Below, in pieces: positions 11,066-22,590 of a DNA stretch of 64,000 nucleotides. The stretch covers positions 558,001 to 622,000 of the forward strand of contig CM057062.1 in assembly GCA_029945375.1 (NCBI GenBank), read 5' to 3'. Under the pieces are notes generated by a model. It saw only the letters and a program-made list of their open reading frames with translations. It had not been told where the DNA came from and did not search any database. The DNA comes from Agaricus subrufescens (lineage: Eukaryota > Basidiomycota > Agaricomycetes > Agaricales > Agaricaceae). How positions within the stretch are numbered: position 1 is the stretch's first letter; each line of letters starts with the position of its first letter. The translations under genes and the position numbers were made by a program.

Positions 11066-14000
11066 ATGCCCGCGCCCAAGTCGTCTCCAGCCCTCTTCCT
11101 GGGCGTGGAGCTCTCCACTGACCAACTCCGCGCATCCATCGTCGACGAGAGCCTGGAGCTTGTCGGCGTCGAGAGCGTCGACTTTGACACCGAGCTCGAC
11201 TACCAGTGCGTTTCTTCCTGCTTATCCACGTCCCCAACCGGTGCTGATCGCTGTCGATCACAGGACCCAAGGCGGCATCTTCACGACCCCCGGCGATGCG
11301 TACACGACTCCCGTCGAGATGTGGATCAAGGGCCTCGGTGAGTCCTCGTTTCGTTTCGACCGCCCGGGCTCTTACTTGGCCCCAGAAATTTGATTTTCTG
11401 GTCTTCGCGAGAGGCCTGTTTATTTTTGTCCTTGGTATCCGCTTCCACGTGTTGACCTCCGCTCATGCACGTGACCACAGATCTCTTGCTCGCCAAACTC
11501 GCCAGAAACCACGACCTCGCCAGGGTAAAATCCATCGGTGGCGCTGCCCAGGTAGGTCTTGGCCACAACATTCATACGTCCTACCCGCTGACCCGCCCCG
11601 AGCACGCTCTCGTCTGGTGGAAATCCACCACCGTCCCTTCTCTCTCCTCTTTAGATCCAACTCTACTTCTTCACGAACATTTTTCGGCACATACCTTCTC
11701 TCTACCAAATACCCCCGTCTTCCAAGATACCGCATCACATGCCCATGCGCTAGCGATCGAGGACTTGCTCCTCGGCCCCGAAAGGATGGCCGCCCGCGTC
11801 GGCACCGCAGCAACCCCTTCTATGGTCTCTGCACAGCTTCTCCGCGTCCGCGAGACGTGGCAGCAAGAAGTCTGGGCCCGCACTGGTCGAATTCAGCTGG
11901 CAAGCGCCTTCCTTTGCAGCCTTCTGTCCGGAAAATGGATACCGATGGGAGAGGCTGAGGCCTGTGCGACCGGAATGTGGGTTCACGCCAATACCCCTGG
12001 AAGCCAAGGCCATTGGGACGAAGGTGTCCTAGATATTGTGGGCGGAAGCCGAGAGGAAGGTCGTCGGGTCCGAGGATGGCTAGGCGACGTAGACACGTCT
12101 GGAGGAGGAAAGCGCGCAGGAAATGTATCAAGATACCTCGTGGAACGATACCGTTTTGACCCAGGTATTTATAATCCCCCCCTTTTCCCATAACTTTCAT
12201 GACTCAAAATGGATCTGTATAGAAACCATTGTGGCTCCATTCACATCTGACTATTTGGCAAACTATCTTTCTCTATGTCCCTCCCCAAATGATGCAATAC
12301 TATCTTTTGGTCCAATGGATATGTTACTTACCCCCGCACAACATTATATGCCTACACGATTGTATAATCTAGTCCCCCATCCTGCACAAGACTCCGGTGA
12401 AAAACGGAGATACATTGCGACTCTCTGTAGCAGGTTTGCCTCTCTTCGTCCCCAATTATTGCTTGAGATCTGAACTGCGTCTGTTCTTTTTGTTTTTCTT
12501 CTTATCTCTGTTTCTCCCGGAATCCCAAATTAGGAATGCTGATGTCCCCCGTGCGTTGGTGCGGGATATGTACACCAAAAGTTGGAGTGCGTTCGATCGT
12601 TTGGTTGCTATTGTTCCTCCTGGCGGATCCATCGGGTGAGGACCTTTCACATCATTCTATATACCCCTATTTCTATTTTGAACTTCTTCCGCTTTGATGA
12701 TCTACATTCCAACCACCTTTTCTGGCAATCGATGACGCACAACCTTTGTCTCTTTTTTTCCAATTCATTCAAGTGCTAACGGGTGTTTTGTTTTATATCT
12801 CAGGCTCGATGACAAGCTATTCAGCTTTTGGCATTTACAAGCTGATAGTTACCCCTACTCCCATGTGAAGGGAATATATCGATTCGAGACTGGAGTCAAA
12901 GTCAACGAATTCAGGGACTTGAGAGCCAACCCGAGATGTTTACTTGAGAGTCAGGTACTCTCATTTCGTGTTAAATGGTCGCATATGCTCGCGACAGGAG
13001 CACTAGGATCTCCTCGGCGTTCCATCAATGCCAATACCGGTGGTTCGAATAACCCACAAACGCCGCCTCCATTCATCACATCATCCACCGGACGAGCTTC
13101 TACACCCTCTTCCTCTAGTAGTCAACCCAATACGCTTACGATTCCGCAAAGTTTGGGTCTTACTTTTGACCCGTACGACCATTCATCTTTACCGACGAGG
13201 ATAATATCGACTGGGGCAGCTGCTAATTTCCCATCGATATCGAATTTGGTTGGGGATATCTTTAATGCGCCGGTGTTTGTACCGAGTACGCAGGTTGATT
13301 CGGCGCAGATTGTACCGCATAGGAATGCTCCTGTTGTTGGGTTTCCTGGACGTGCTGCTTTAGGTGGGGCGTATGTTGCGAGATGGGTTTGGGGGAAGGA
13401 GAGGGTGAGTGGTGGTTTGGGGGGAGGTATTGGAGGGGTAGGAGGGGGAGGAGGGAGTTTGGGAGCGTTTGAAGATGAGATTAAGAGGTTGTTGCAGAAG
13501 AGATGGATTGCTACAGGTGGTGTTCCTTTGAGGACTAATGTTGGTGGTGCGACTTCTGCTGGGCAAGGTGGAGGTGGAGGCGGGATGGCGTCTAGTGGTT
13601 TACTTGGCTTAGTCGCTGGCGCTGCGGGATTGTTGAATGTGAATGCTGGTGGTGTTGCTACAGCTGGGAATGGAGGTGGTGCGAATAGTGGGACGAATAC
13701 GCCGTTTGGTTCAAGGTCGGGTGTGGGAGCTACTTTGATTGAAGAGGAGGAGGAAGAGCTTGTGGCGAGTAATAGTGGGAATAACGGGATGATGTATGGA
13801 TTGGGGATTACATCTCCTGGAGGAGGAGGGATATCGCATGATCCGGCGATTATGGCGATGGGAGTTCAAGGACATCATGCTTCTGGGTATGGTGGTGGTG
13901 GTGGTGATCAGATGAGGATGAGGACGCATACGGGATCATCGACTGTGGATACTATTGCTTCTGCTGGCAGTGGATCGGTGAAGACGAATTCGACGACGTA

Positions 14001-14307
14001 TACGACTCCGGATATTACGAGTTCATTGAGTATGGCTGGGTTGAATATCAATAGTGGCGGTGGGAGTGCGAATGGGCAGTCTAGTCCTGCTGCTGCTGCG
14101 GGTGGGACGGCAACAACAGCAACGTCGTCGACGACGACTAATCCTACGCCTTTGACACCGGTTGTGGCTTTGCCGACGTCGGATTCGGAGACGCAGTTGG
14201 GATTGGCCAAGGTGGCGGAACCGGATACGGATGCGTTTTTGACGTATGCGGCGATTGTGCCCGAGTTTTGTAGATTGGAGGGGATGTTGGTAAAGGGGAT
14301 TGTGTGA
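11066..14307 (+). CDS. XKS1: D-xylulokinase (FGGY carbohydrate kinase) with long low-complexity insertion
   Basis: Phosphorylates D-xylulose to xylulose 5-phosphate, linking pentose use to the pentose-phosphate pathway. Seven exons: 11066-11205, 11264-11337, 11481-11551, 11603-12164, 12223-12433, 12534-12635, 12804-14307; all joins keep frame (887 residues). The start LFLGVELSTDQLRASIVDE is the FGGY N-terminal phosphate-binding region. Residues about 93-101 (GAAQHALVW) match the family's S-G-Q-Q-H-G segment, and FQDTA (Asp about 137) fits the catalytic base. The C-terminal domain has GIYRFETGVKVNEF, LRANPRCLLESQVLSFR and the late motif TRIISTGAAANFPSISNLVG, then GRAALGGAYVARW. Family members are usually 500-600 residues; here a Gly/Ser/Thr-rich stretch of about 270 residues (roughly 585-855) follows, before a conserved tail AIVPEFCRLEGML. 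Function is firm; the insertion is unusual. Confidence 0.9.
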
Positions 14308-14948
14308 AAAAATGAATGTGTTTGGGGGGGGATTGGGGTTATTTACTTGCACTGCGTGTTTTTGTTTTTCCTCCTGGTTTTGGTTTTTGGTTTAGGCCTC
14401 TTTGACCCCCTTCTTTCCCTTGACTATTTTGTATACCTGAATTGTTTTGGAGATGGTTCGGAGAGAGCCTCTTTGACCCCTCCTTCTTTCCCTTTTGTAT
14501 ACCTGAGATGTTTGGAAATGGTCTCGGAGGGAAGACAAAATTTTGTGTGTGTTATTTTTTTTTTTTGTTTGATATCTTTTACTACTCTATCTCTCTCTTG
14601 TGCTCGATCGATTGCTCTTTTGTTGTTTGCTGCTTTGCTGCATATTACTTACAGGTTTTCTTTTTTTTTGTGTCGATGTGTTTGAGAAAAGAAAAGTTGG
14701 TGATTTTTTTTTGGTTTTCATTGGATATATTGTGCTGCGATATTGTGGTACGAAAAATAGGACTTTTTCTTTGTTCTTTGTACGTCTTTGGGTTGATTTT
14801 TCTTACGAAGAAAAGGATTAGTTTCGTGTTGGTGGTATTTAGAGAACGAAGGAATGGTTATACTCCTCCGTTAGTGGTACCGATAAAAAACAAATTGCTA
14901 TCTATAGCTTCCCATTTATCTAGATTTAACAAAAACATCAATTTTCTT
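14308..14948. other. Convergent 3' region, T-rich
   Basis: Space between the stop codons of the xylulokinase and the MFS gene. It is strongly T-rich on the plus strand and must hold both polyadenylation regions. It contains the direct repeat listed separately; otherwise no gene. Confidence 0.5.
14396..14529 (+). repeat. Two-copy direct repeat of about 65-71 bp
   Basis: Units start at 14396 and 14467, each with GCCTCTTTGACCCC, CTTCTTTCCC, TTTTGTATACCTGA and then a TTTGGA-ATGGT-CGGAG block. It lies just after the xylulokinase stop, so it is in the 3' UTR or flank. A simple tandem duplication with some divergence. Confidence 0.75.
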
Positions 14949-16466
14949 TTATCCTCTTTTCGCTTTCAACCCATCCCATAAAATCATCAACATGACCATT
15001 CCAAGACCGACGAGGCCAATCTGCAAACCAACGTAATTCATCATCCCGACTTTGACGCCACTTCCACCCCAAATGGCACCAGAGACACGACCGGTGTACA
15101 TGCTGTATTGAATGGCGAGGGATAACCAGCTATTCCAAGCTGGTGGGAGTTGTTTACTTAGTAAACTGACGGGGGTGGTGCTGGCGATGTTGAAACCGAG
15201 AGCGACGCCCCACCAACATATGAAGACGCTGCCGTAGTTGATTTTGGAGGTGCGGAGGAGGGAGAGGAAGACGAGGGAGGAGGAGAGGCCGAGGGATGCG
15301 CCGAAGAGGAGGGTGATGCGGTCGGAGAGGCGGCGGGAGAGGAAGATGTTGAGGATGAGGAAGGGGAAGGCGGTTATGCCGCCTAGGGCGATGAAGTTGC
15401 CTGAGGCGGTGGGGGACCAGTGGAATTGGGGGGTTGTGGAACCGAAGACGGGGAGGTTGGCTTCCCAGGCGCCGAGGATGAAGAAACAGGTCATGGCGAA
15501 CCAGCACATGCAGGTTAGGACGCCGATTTGGGTGGGGGTCATTTTGTATTTGGAGAGGCCAGTGGGGGTGGGGGAGGAGGATTTTTCGGTATCAGGTGAA
15601 GAGGTGGGAATGGAGTCTTTGGTAGGGGAGGAGGATTTTTCGGTGTCGGGTGAAGAGGTAGGGTCCGGGTCAGATTGAGATGGTGATGGTGCTTCGTTGA
15701 GATATCTGGCATCCTGGGGTACGTCGACGAAATACATTCGGACCCACACCCAGAAAGCACACCATACAGCAGCCATGATCCAGCCGGGACTCGTGAATCC
15801 GTTAAAGACAGAGTTATTAAAACCGACTTTATACAAGAGGCCTCCGGCGAAAGGACCGAGACTCATGCCGAGGCCTTGACCTACGACGAGGAAACTGGCG
15901 AGAAGGGTTCTGCGACGGACACCGACGATGCGGGCGTCGGAACAGTAGCGTTTGCAGTACATCCACATCGTGAAACCGAAACCGTTTATGATACGGCCGA
16001 TGAGGATGAGGTAGAGCCAGGAGGATTTGTAGGCGCATGCGTAGAGGACGTGGCCGAGGATCATGGACCCACAGCTGATGTTTAGAGGAAGGGTGTAGCC
16101 CCCTAGGAGTATATGTTGGGATCTTGTTTTTTCTGGAGACTGGCAGCTTTCTCACCTTTGTCATAGCGGATGATAGGGATCAGTGCGAGCGCAGAGATGG
16201 CGGTGGGGATGCCGATGACGATGCCAGAGAAAGTAGAGTCCCCGCCGAGGTGTTTGGCGTACTCATTGGACGAGGAGACGATGATGAAGAAAGAGACCTA
16301 GCGCGAAGTTAGATCGGAGATATATATAGCCTGTTAGATGGGACGCCACCTGGAGGAGACAGTTGCAGACGACGACGGTGGCGAGGGACGAGGCCTTGGG
16401 GATCCTGAGCTCCTCGGGGTCGACGTCGGCGGGGCTGGCGAGGGCGGCTTCGGGTGGTTGAGTCAT
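14949..16466 (-). CDS. Major facilitator superfamily (MFS) transporter
   Basis: Integral membrane transporter of about 470 residues with roughly 12 predicted helices; substrate unknown. Three exons: the first from 16466 (MTQPPEAALASPADVDPEEL, ending CNCLLQ); the second with SGIVIGIPTAISALALIPII; the third covering the rest. The loop after helix 2 (RYDKGGYTLPLNISCGS) stands where MFS proteins carry the G-x-x-x-D-R-x-G-R-R signature. Helix 4 region is LILIGRIINGFGFTMWMYCK, helix 5 region LVVGQGLGMSLGPFAGG. A hydrophilic central loop contains a duplicated PTSSPDTEKSSSPT segment. The C-terminal half (GVLTCMCWFAMTCFFILGAW onward) has six more hydrophobic segments. The gene is divergent from the FHA gene across a very short promoter and convergent with the xylulokinase. 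No evidence links it to xylose uptake. Confidence 0.86.
15565..15670 (-). repeat. In-gene duplication in the MFS central loop
   Basis: The segment coding PTSSPDTEKSSSPT occurs twice in succession in the cytosolic loop between the two halves of the transporter. It is a Ser/Thr/Pro-rich linker and probably unstructured. Confidence 0.7.
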
Positions 16467-16597
16467 AAAGTGGGTGAGAGAGATCCGCTGCGCGCCCGAG
16501 TCACGGGGCCGGGGGCCTCCGAATCGGGCAGGTGCAGGCGGAGAGCCGGCCGGGTATATAGGGGCTAGGGGACGGGCGTCCTGGGCTGTCTTCCGCC
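16467..16597. promoter_or_regulatory. 131 bp bidirectional promoter with TATATA at 16555-16560
   Basis: Only 131 bp separate the MFS start codon (minus) from the likely FHA start codon (plus). A symmetric TATATA at 16555-16560 lies 38 bp upstream of the FHA ATG and about 90 bp upstream of the MFS ATG. The region is otherwise GC-rich. Confidence 0.5.
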
Positions 16598-18929
16598 ATG
16601 ATAGAGGACGATATCGAGTATCTGGGTGCCCGCCTCGCCGCCAGAGACAGCGCGCTCTTCCCCCTCCGCACGCTCACCGGTAGGCCCTTATCGCTCTCTT
16701 GCGCCCCCCCGGCCTGATGGCGAGCGACCAGGTGCTGCCCTGCACGTTGACCAGTCTGATGCAACCGATGCCTACTCCTTGACCTACGACAGACACACCG
16801 CGTCCACCGTCTACATCGGCCGCAAGCCCGGCAACGAGCCCGAGTCTCGCATCCTCGACCAGGAGAAGGGCAGGGCCATGTTCCGCTGTGCAGTCGTCAG
16901 TCGCAGACACGCCAAGCTTGCGTTTTCCGACAGTGGAATTGTATGCGCCTTTGCCCCGTTTCCGCCTCCCTCTTCACCGTGCTCATGCCCACCCTAGGTC
17001 TATCTCATTGATCTGGGCTCCCACCACGGCACCCATGTCAGGAAGCCGGGTGAAACCTCCTCCAAGATGCTGGAGCGTGACGTCCCCGCAGCACTCTCGG
17101 ATGGCGACATCGTCACCTTCGGCAAGACGGTGGGCAGGAACGAGGAGGTCGTCCGACCTGTCGTGGCCCGGGTCCAATTAATCTATGGATCTACAGCCGC
17201 TTCTCCCATCAGACCCTTGGTCGTCCCCGACTCTCCTTCTATGGCTAATCGGTCTCACACCGGCCGTTATGGGCTTCGTTCCCCCTCGTCCTCCTCCTCC
17301 TCTGAAGCCTATAATGGGCAATCCGACGCTTATTCAGATGTCGAGGCGGAAACTCCCCCGCCACCGCCACCAGCACCTGTCCCCGAGCCTGCGCAAGCGG
17401 AACCCAAGTCAGAGTCCCCCTTTGGGAGAGCCATTGAAGTCCTCAAACGTTTCCTCCCACCGTCTGTCCCTCTTGCCGCCTCTTCGTCTCATGCCTCTGT
17501 ACGCAGCGGCTCGCCAAGACTGGACGAGCAATCTCCGTACAACTCCCACTCGCCCTCTCCAATTCCAGGGGCCCTCCCCTCCCCTCCATCACATCTTCCT
17601 TCTCTGCCTCATTTTGTCCCAGAGGTAAAACCGATCTCATCACCCCAGCAGTCCTTTAGCCTTCCTCCCCTCCACATAAACCCCCCCGACATTCTGCGAT
17701 CTGAATCTCCCATGGAGCTGGCTAGTTCTTCGTCCCCATCGATACCGGACATGGAGCCTCACATTATCGGCACCTGCGACTGGAACTACTGCTTCCCTTC
17801 TACCTCCTTGGTGGTAAATGTTGGAGAGCCCCTACTTTTAGATTCGAGCTCAGATCAACAGCTCGGGGAAGAGTCTGCCACTGATGCCGCCCACACTATT
17901 CCCGTTCCTCCTTGGTGTTCCTCGCCCAACAAAGGGAAGGAAAAAGAGAAGGAAGCCGATAAAGAACCTCAGACTCTCGATACCTCGTTGTTCGTTACGA
18001 AATCTGAATACGAAGACCTCAAGGCCAAATACATTATGCTTCAGGTAAGCGCCGTTTCGAGTCATTTCCAATCTCAATACTAATTTATCTGTTACCTTAC
18101 ACCAGGACGAAATTGGCGGTCTCCAATCCCAGCGCCGCAAATACAAAGCCAAATTCAATTCCAATGTTCATACCGTTACAGACAAATTCCTTGAACTCGA
18201 AGACAAGATGAACGACATGAGCGCACAATGCACCCTGTTCGTGGATCAAATCGAGAATGTTACTTATAGAGATGTGCCTGATCTTCAAACACGGATTGAT
18301 GATCTGTTGGATGAACATGATGCGGAGCAGATGGAAGTTGGCAGATTGCGGATGAGGCTTGTGGATTGTGAGGAAAAGGTGGGGAGGAACGAGATGGAGA
18401 TGGATGATAGGGCAGAGGCGATAAAGGAGGGTAAGGAGAAGATGCTGAGCTATCTTGATACTCTGAGAGGCTTTGTTGAAGGTAAACGACATCCAACGTT
18501 CTTTCATCTCTTTATTAATTTGGATGATAGAAATGAGGACGCTACGAAACACAGCCGAGAGAGAAGTCCAAGAAGAGGTTGAGACACTTCGTCAGATTCG
18601 TAAAACCATTCTTGAAGAGGTCCGTTCTCCTTGTTTTTGTTTCCAATATCTTGATCGACCAACCCTCATCCTCGTGTCGTTTTTTTCATCAGCAGGCAAA
18701 TGCTACTACCCACATGTCCCTCAAACGTAAACGCAGCATTGAGGATGATGGCACGCAAGATGCCGATACCAACGACACAACTGTGAACGAATCACATCCA
18801 TCACATCTTTCTGCTGGTAGACCACCTCGACAGAAACGTCCTCGAAAGTTTGTTTCGATTGCAGTGCAGACTGCGACTGCCTTGACCATGGGCGCCGTTG
18901 CTACTTGGGCGGCTCTGGCGTTTTATTAA
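16598..18929 (+). CDS. FHA-domain, coiled-coil, tail-anchored membrane protein
   Basis: Probable phosphothreonine-binding signalling scaffold fixed to a membrane by its C-terminus. The FHA domain lies in exons 2-3: VYIGRKPGNEPESRI, RCAVVSRRHAKLAF and LIDLGSHHGTHVRKPGE supply the conserved Gly-Arg, Ser-Arg-His and Gly-Ser..Gly-Thr positions. Then comes a Pro/Ser-rich linker, a coiled-coil (about 18106-18619, many Glu/Lys/Leu heptads) and a basic patch KRKR / RQKRPRK. A final hydrophobic segment, VQTATALTMGAVATWAALAF, ends at the stop. FHA plus coiled coil plus tail anchor is the architecture of SLMAP and yeast Far9/Far10 in STRIPAK complexes; orthology is inferred only. Later exons: 16998-18044, 18106-18481, 18531-18619, 18696-18929. 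The 5' end is uncertain: the likely first exon (16598-16679) ends one base out of phase with the FHA exon starting at 16793. Confidence 0.78.
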
Positions 18930-19600
18930 AGGAACGCCGGATCTCACATCACCACATTCATCATTTCCATCATTTCTTTTTTTCGCAACATAACTGTAAG
19001 TTTAAAAACGAAGTCTCCTTTTTTTTGGTGTTCCATTACTCCCTTCCTTCGCTTTCGTTTTCTCTGCGCCTGTATTATATACGAAGACTTTTTGCTGTAA
19101 CACTCTCGCTCTCATTATCTTTTTTTTTCTTTCAGAAATTGTGTAAATCCTTACAAAACGGTTGACTGAACACTCTCCTTATACAAACGCGACGACCCTC
19201 AAGGGGTTTGTTTTTCTCTTCTCTCTCTGTCTTTCTGTTTTTCTGTGTGTGTATGTATATATAGTGTAGTCTTTCGAGGTGAACAAAACTCATTCCCTTT
19301 TTCTTTTTTCGTTCTTTTTTTTATGTAAATCTATAGTCGTCGCTCTTCTCGAGGCCGCTAGGGCTTGGTATTACTACTGTTTTAGTATGTGGTTTATGGT
19401 TTGTGATATTATGTTTTTCTTTTCTTTGTTGGGTGTCTGTGTGTGCGTGTGCGTGCATTGAACACGAAAAAATGGGCGATGCCTTTTGTTTTTGCAGGCC
19501 CGTAGTTTGGCGAAAAGGAAATTTTTACACTGAACTTCTGCGACTAGAGAGAAATTACCTTGTAGTTTATGTTTGTAATATCATGTTTATTATCTTGTGG
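18930..19600. other. T-rich 3' flank of the FHA gene
   Basis: Plus strand is very T-rich with CT runs and a GTGTGTGTATGTATATATA stretch at about 19245-19263. Consistent with 3' UTR and flank. No gene is seen. Confidence 0.5.
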
Positions 19601-20071
19601 GGCGTCTGTGCGCGCGCTCCAGAGGCGACCTGGGTTATCAAAACACCGGCCAAATCTTCGTAGGACTCCCGAGTGGCTTGCAATGGTTTGGCACTAGATA
19701 ACATACTACTGGTAATCGTACAGGCGAGACAGTGAGTCTTACAGTTACACGGGGGATCCGGGACTATTGTAATTATGAACCGGCTGAAAGATAACGGGAA
19801 GGCTTTAAAGCTGGGTCGTAGTGGAAGGTGCAAGAAATGCCCTTTTGAACTCGCCAGAGTACAAAATTTCACTGTTGGTCAAGTGGAGATAATAAACTCT
19901 TTTTTGGCTTAAGTTGTTTTCAAGATACCTTGGGTGGGGAATTTGGAAGGTTAACAGCAGACCTATGGGGATTACCAGCACTTGTGGTAAAAATTTCTCA
20001 TCTGTTAATGGGTTGGTGCCAGCAATGGTGCCATTTGAGCTGATAAGGGCGTGCACTAAATGAGACACCAC
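19567..20071 (-). other. Possible coding remnant, unknown family
   Basis: Two overlapping minus-strand frames read as protein. 20071-19805 contains ALISSNGTIAGTNPLTDEKF and LPQVLVIPIGLLLTFQIPHP; 19872-19567 contains FKAFPLSFSRFIITIVPDPP and PLQATRESYEDLAGVLITQ. They overlap in different frames, with no clean intron to join them. Probably a decayed gene; I do not recognise it. Confidence 0.25.
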
Positions 20072-21699
20072 ATTCTTGATAAGTGTTCATGGGTACGTCA
20101 GGAGATGCAACTATTTCCGGGAGGCATTGAGTCAATCGAGGGATTGATCCTATTTCTTATGCGATAACCTACATGCGTTCTCCGAGTCATTCGACAGAAT
20201 GGTGCGCCCCTGCCGTATGGACCCTGACTGACATATGGAGGTCTATCGACATCAAGAGGTCAACAACGACCTTAAACGCAAGCAATGGAGGATGAGCCCA
20301 TATTCCTTAACGATAGTAGAGATTTCTAACTTCTTATTATTGGTCCCATGCACCATAGAGACATTTCGTGATCATGACTAAAGACATGTTCAGTCACAGG
20401 CACCATAGAGTTGTTCCAAGATTGATATGGCGGAGGGACGCCCGTACCCAAGGCAAGATTCTCTTGTCTCTTCCTTGCAACTTATAACATCATTGCCCTC
20501 ATTTTTATGGATCTGTGACGATGTTGTTTTTTTTTTGCCTAACTAGACGCACAGGTTCCTCCTCTTGTAACTCAGCCAGTATCGACAATCGGCGTTTCTT
20601 TGAGCCCACATTGCTAGTTTCCTTGTGGCCAAGGCTCCCCTCCACCACATGGGACGTCAGAGGGTTTTTTGATGGAGGAGAGTTTGCGGTCTTGTCGAGG
20701 TTGGAGGCTGAAGTGTAGGAGGTGTTTGGACAAGGTGTGAGTGGGGGTTTGAGAATGCGGTTCCTCTGTCATAAGGGAATGCTGAGGCGACTCCTGATGT
20801 ATAGAAGAGTGCGGAGATATCGAAATAGGAAGGTTGGCACTGTTGTTTGAGGATGATTGTTGCGGGGGGGAAGGGCAATGACTATAGGGATGGCATCTGG
20901 GTTTAGGTTTGTGGATTGCCGGGCCAGGGTTTGAGCTGGGTTCTAGGCGTTAACGCAGTGCACCTATCATTGACTCACCTTCAGAAAACCAGGCAAGGTC
21001 CTCCACAGAAGTATCTTCAACCATCTTCACAAGATCCTTCAGAAGCGCAGGCACTGCAGGTAGGATGTCCCTGCTGTCACTCGCCCACCTGAAGATAAAC
21101 TCCCATAGCCCGCTTTGCTACTCGTTGTAGAGAGGGTGGCTTGTTTGCACCGAGTGTTGTCCATATCGGGTTTTTATGAGTAACTTTTTGTGGCCAGCAG
21201 AAACAGAGTCACTGACAAAAAGGCCCGCAACACCTGACATAGTACGTATCTCAAGGTTGACGGTGACAAAAGCGGAAATGGGGCTAATGCAAAGGGCTGT
21301 CATCAGAGGTCCTCGTAGTTTATAACTTTTGAAGTTCTCCAGATGGACTCGCCAGAAGGGTGGTTTGAGGATCTTCTACAATTAACTTTAGTAAATTAGA
21401 AATACTCCAACCGGGGGGGTTACATTCCTAGTTCATCTCCAATTTCATCCACATTGGAGGGCAAATCAAGCTTCCCCTGCAACAATGTCCAATAATAGCA
21501 ACTACATGACCCTGGATGATGCGGTTTCGAGAGTTGAGAAATTCGTCTACCGTCAGGGTTCATGTTCATGTCCTCCAGAGAGGCGCTTATTACATCTCTG
21601 TTAAACTCACGTGTTGAATAATCAGATGATCCTGTGGGCTATACGAATGACGTTTCCCCAGTTGTAGAGATTTCTGCGAGGGTCCTGTAAGCAATTCAG
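20072..21699. other. Intergenic DNA, nothing assignable
   Basis: Only short frames. One at 21118-21303 (minus) has mildly protein-like composition (VNLEIRTMSGVAGLFVSDSV) but no context. No repeat or RNA gene seen. Confidence 0.35.
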
Positions 21700-22240
21700 T
21701 CAGTGTTGACTAGGCGCAAGACCAGGCAGGATCGGTACATGAAATCCTTCGCGTACGCTGTCGAATGTCGGTCGAACCAACGCATAAGTGGTTGTCGGGG
21801 TGACATGCATAGATGTTTCCTCCAACAAACTTAAAATAAGGTCCAAGAACTGGTGTTGATGTATTTTTTCCCCGAAAGGATAGAGGTGGACTGCATTTAC
21901 TAGGCTTGCGTATCCAGATTTTGAGAATGCGCAGGCAGCTGAGACACGCTGTCCATCTACTACAACGTAGTTCGTCTGGGCAACAGTTTTGATGCTTGTG
22001 AACAACGCATGGGCAAATGGCTAGGTCAACGTGTTGAGATCGAGCTTTTAATTTAAATGGCCTGGACACACCTGAGCATCAGGAAAGTCCTGCGATAGTT
22101 CCAAAATAAATTCCTCCTCCCTCGCGGTCGCCCAGTGTCTCGATTTGCAGGCAATTCTAGTGCAAACCTGTCACTGTCTCGGTAATTCATTTTCAATCTC
22201 GTATCTAGGATTTTGAGTGTAATCAGTCGGTCGCTGAGGC
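21700..22240 (-). other. Possible coding remnant, unknown family
   Basis: Two overlapping minus-strand frames both read as protein. One has AQTNYVVVDGQRVSAACAFS and SGYASLVNAVHLYPFGE; the other continues best after that point with TSTPVLGPYFKFVGGNIYAC. This suggests a frameshifted gene. Just upstream a stretch reads ETLGDREGGGIYFGTIAGLS. The family is not recognised; treated as a probable pseudogene fragment. Confidence 0.3.
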
Positions 22241-22590
22241 TAGCGTTGGGGAAAATCGTACGCGGTAGATCAGTTCAAAGACGCGTCGCACTGTAGCGAA
22301 TTGCCCGTAGGGTAATGCACGTACCATCATTCGTCGCTGTAAGTTTAAGTGGTTACTCTAGTCATGTAAGCATGGTTCCCCCACAATATAGGTTATAGAG
22401 AAGTGCGCCTAAGATCATCCCGCTTAGAATAGATCAAGTAATGGGTCAAAAGTATATTTTAAGAAATGTTTGATGTTACATGCCGAAAGATGATTGTAAT
22501 GATAAGATCATAAGAAAAGTATAAAGACTCCAAAAGAGGTAAGTGCGTGTCGGACTAGGGTCCACCACCCCACATCCAAAGAAAAAACAA

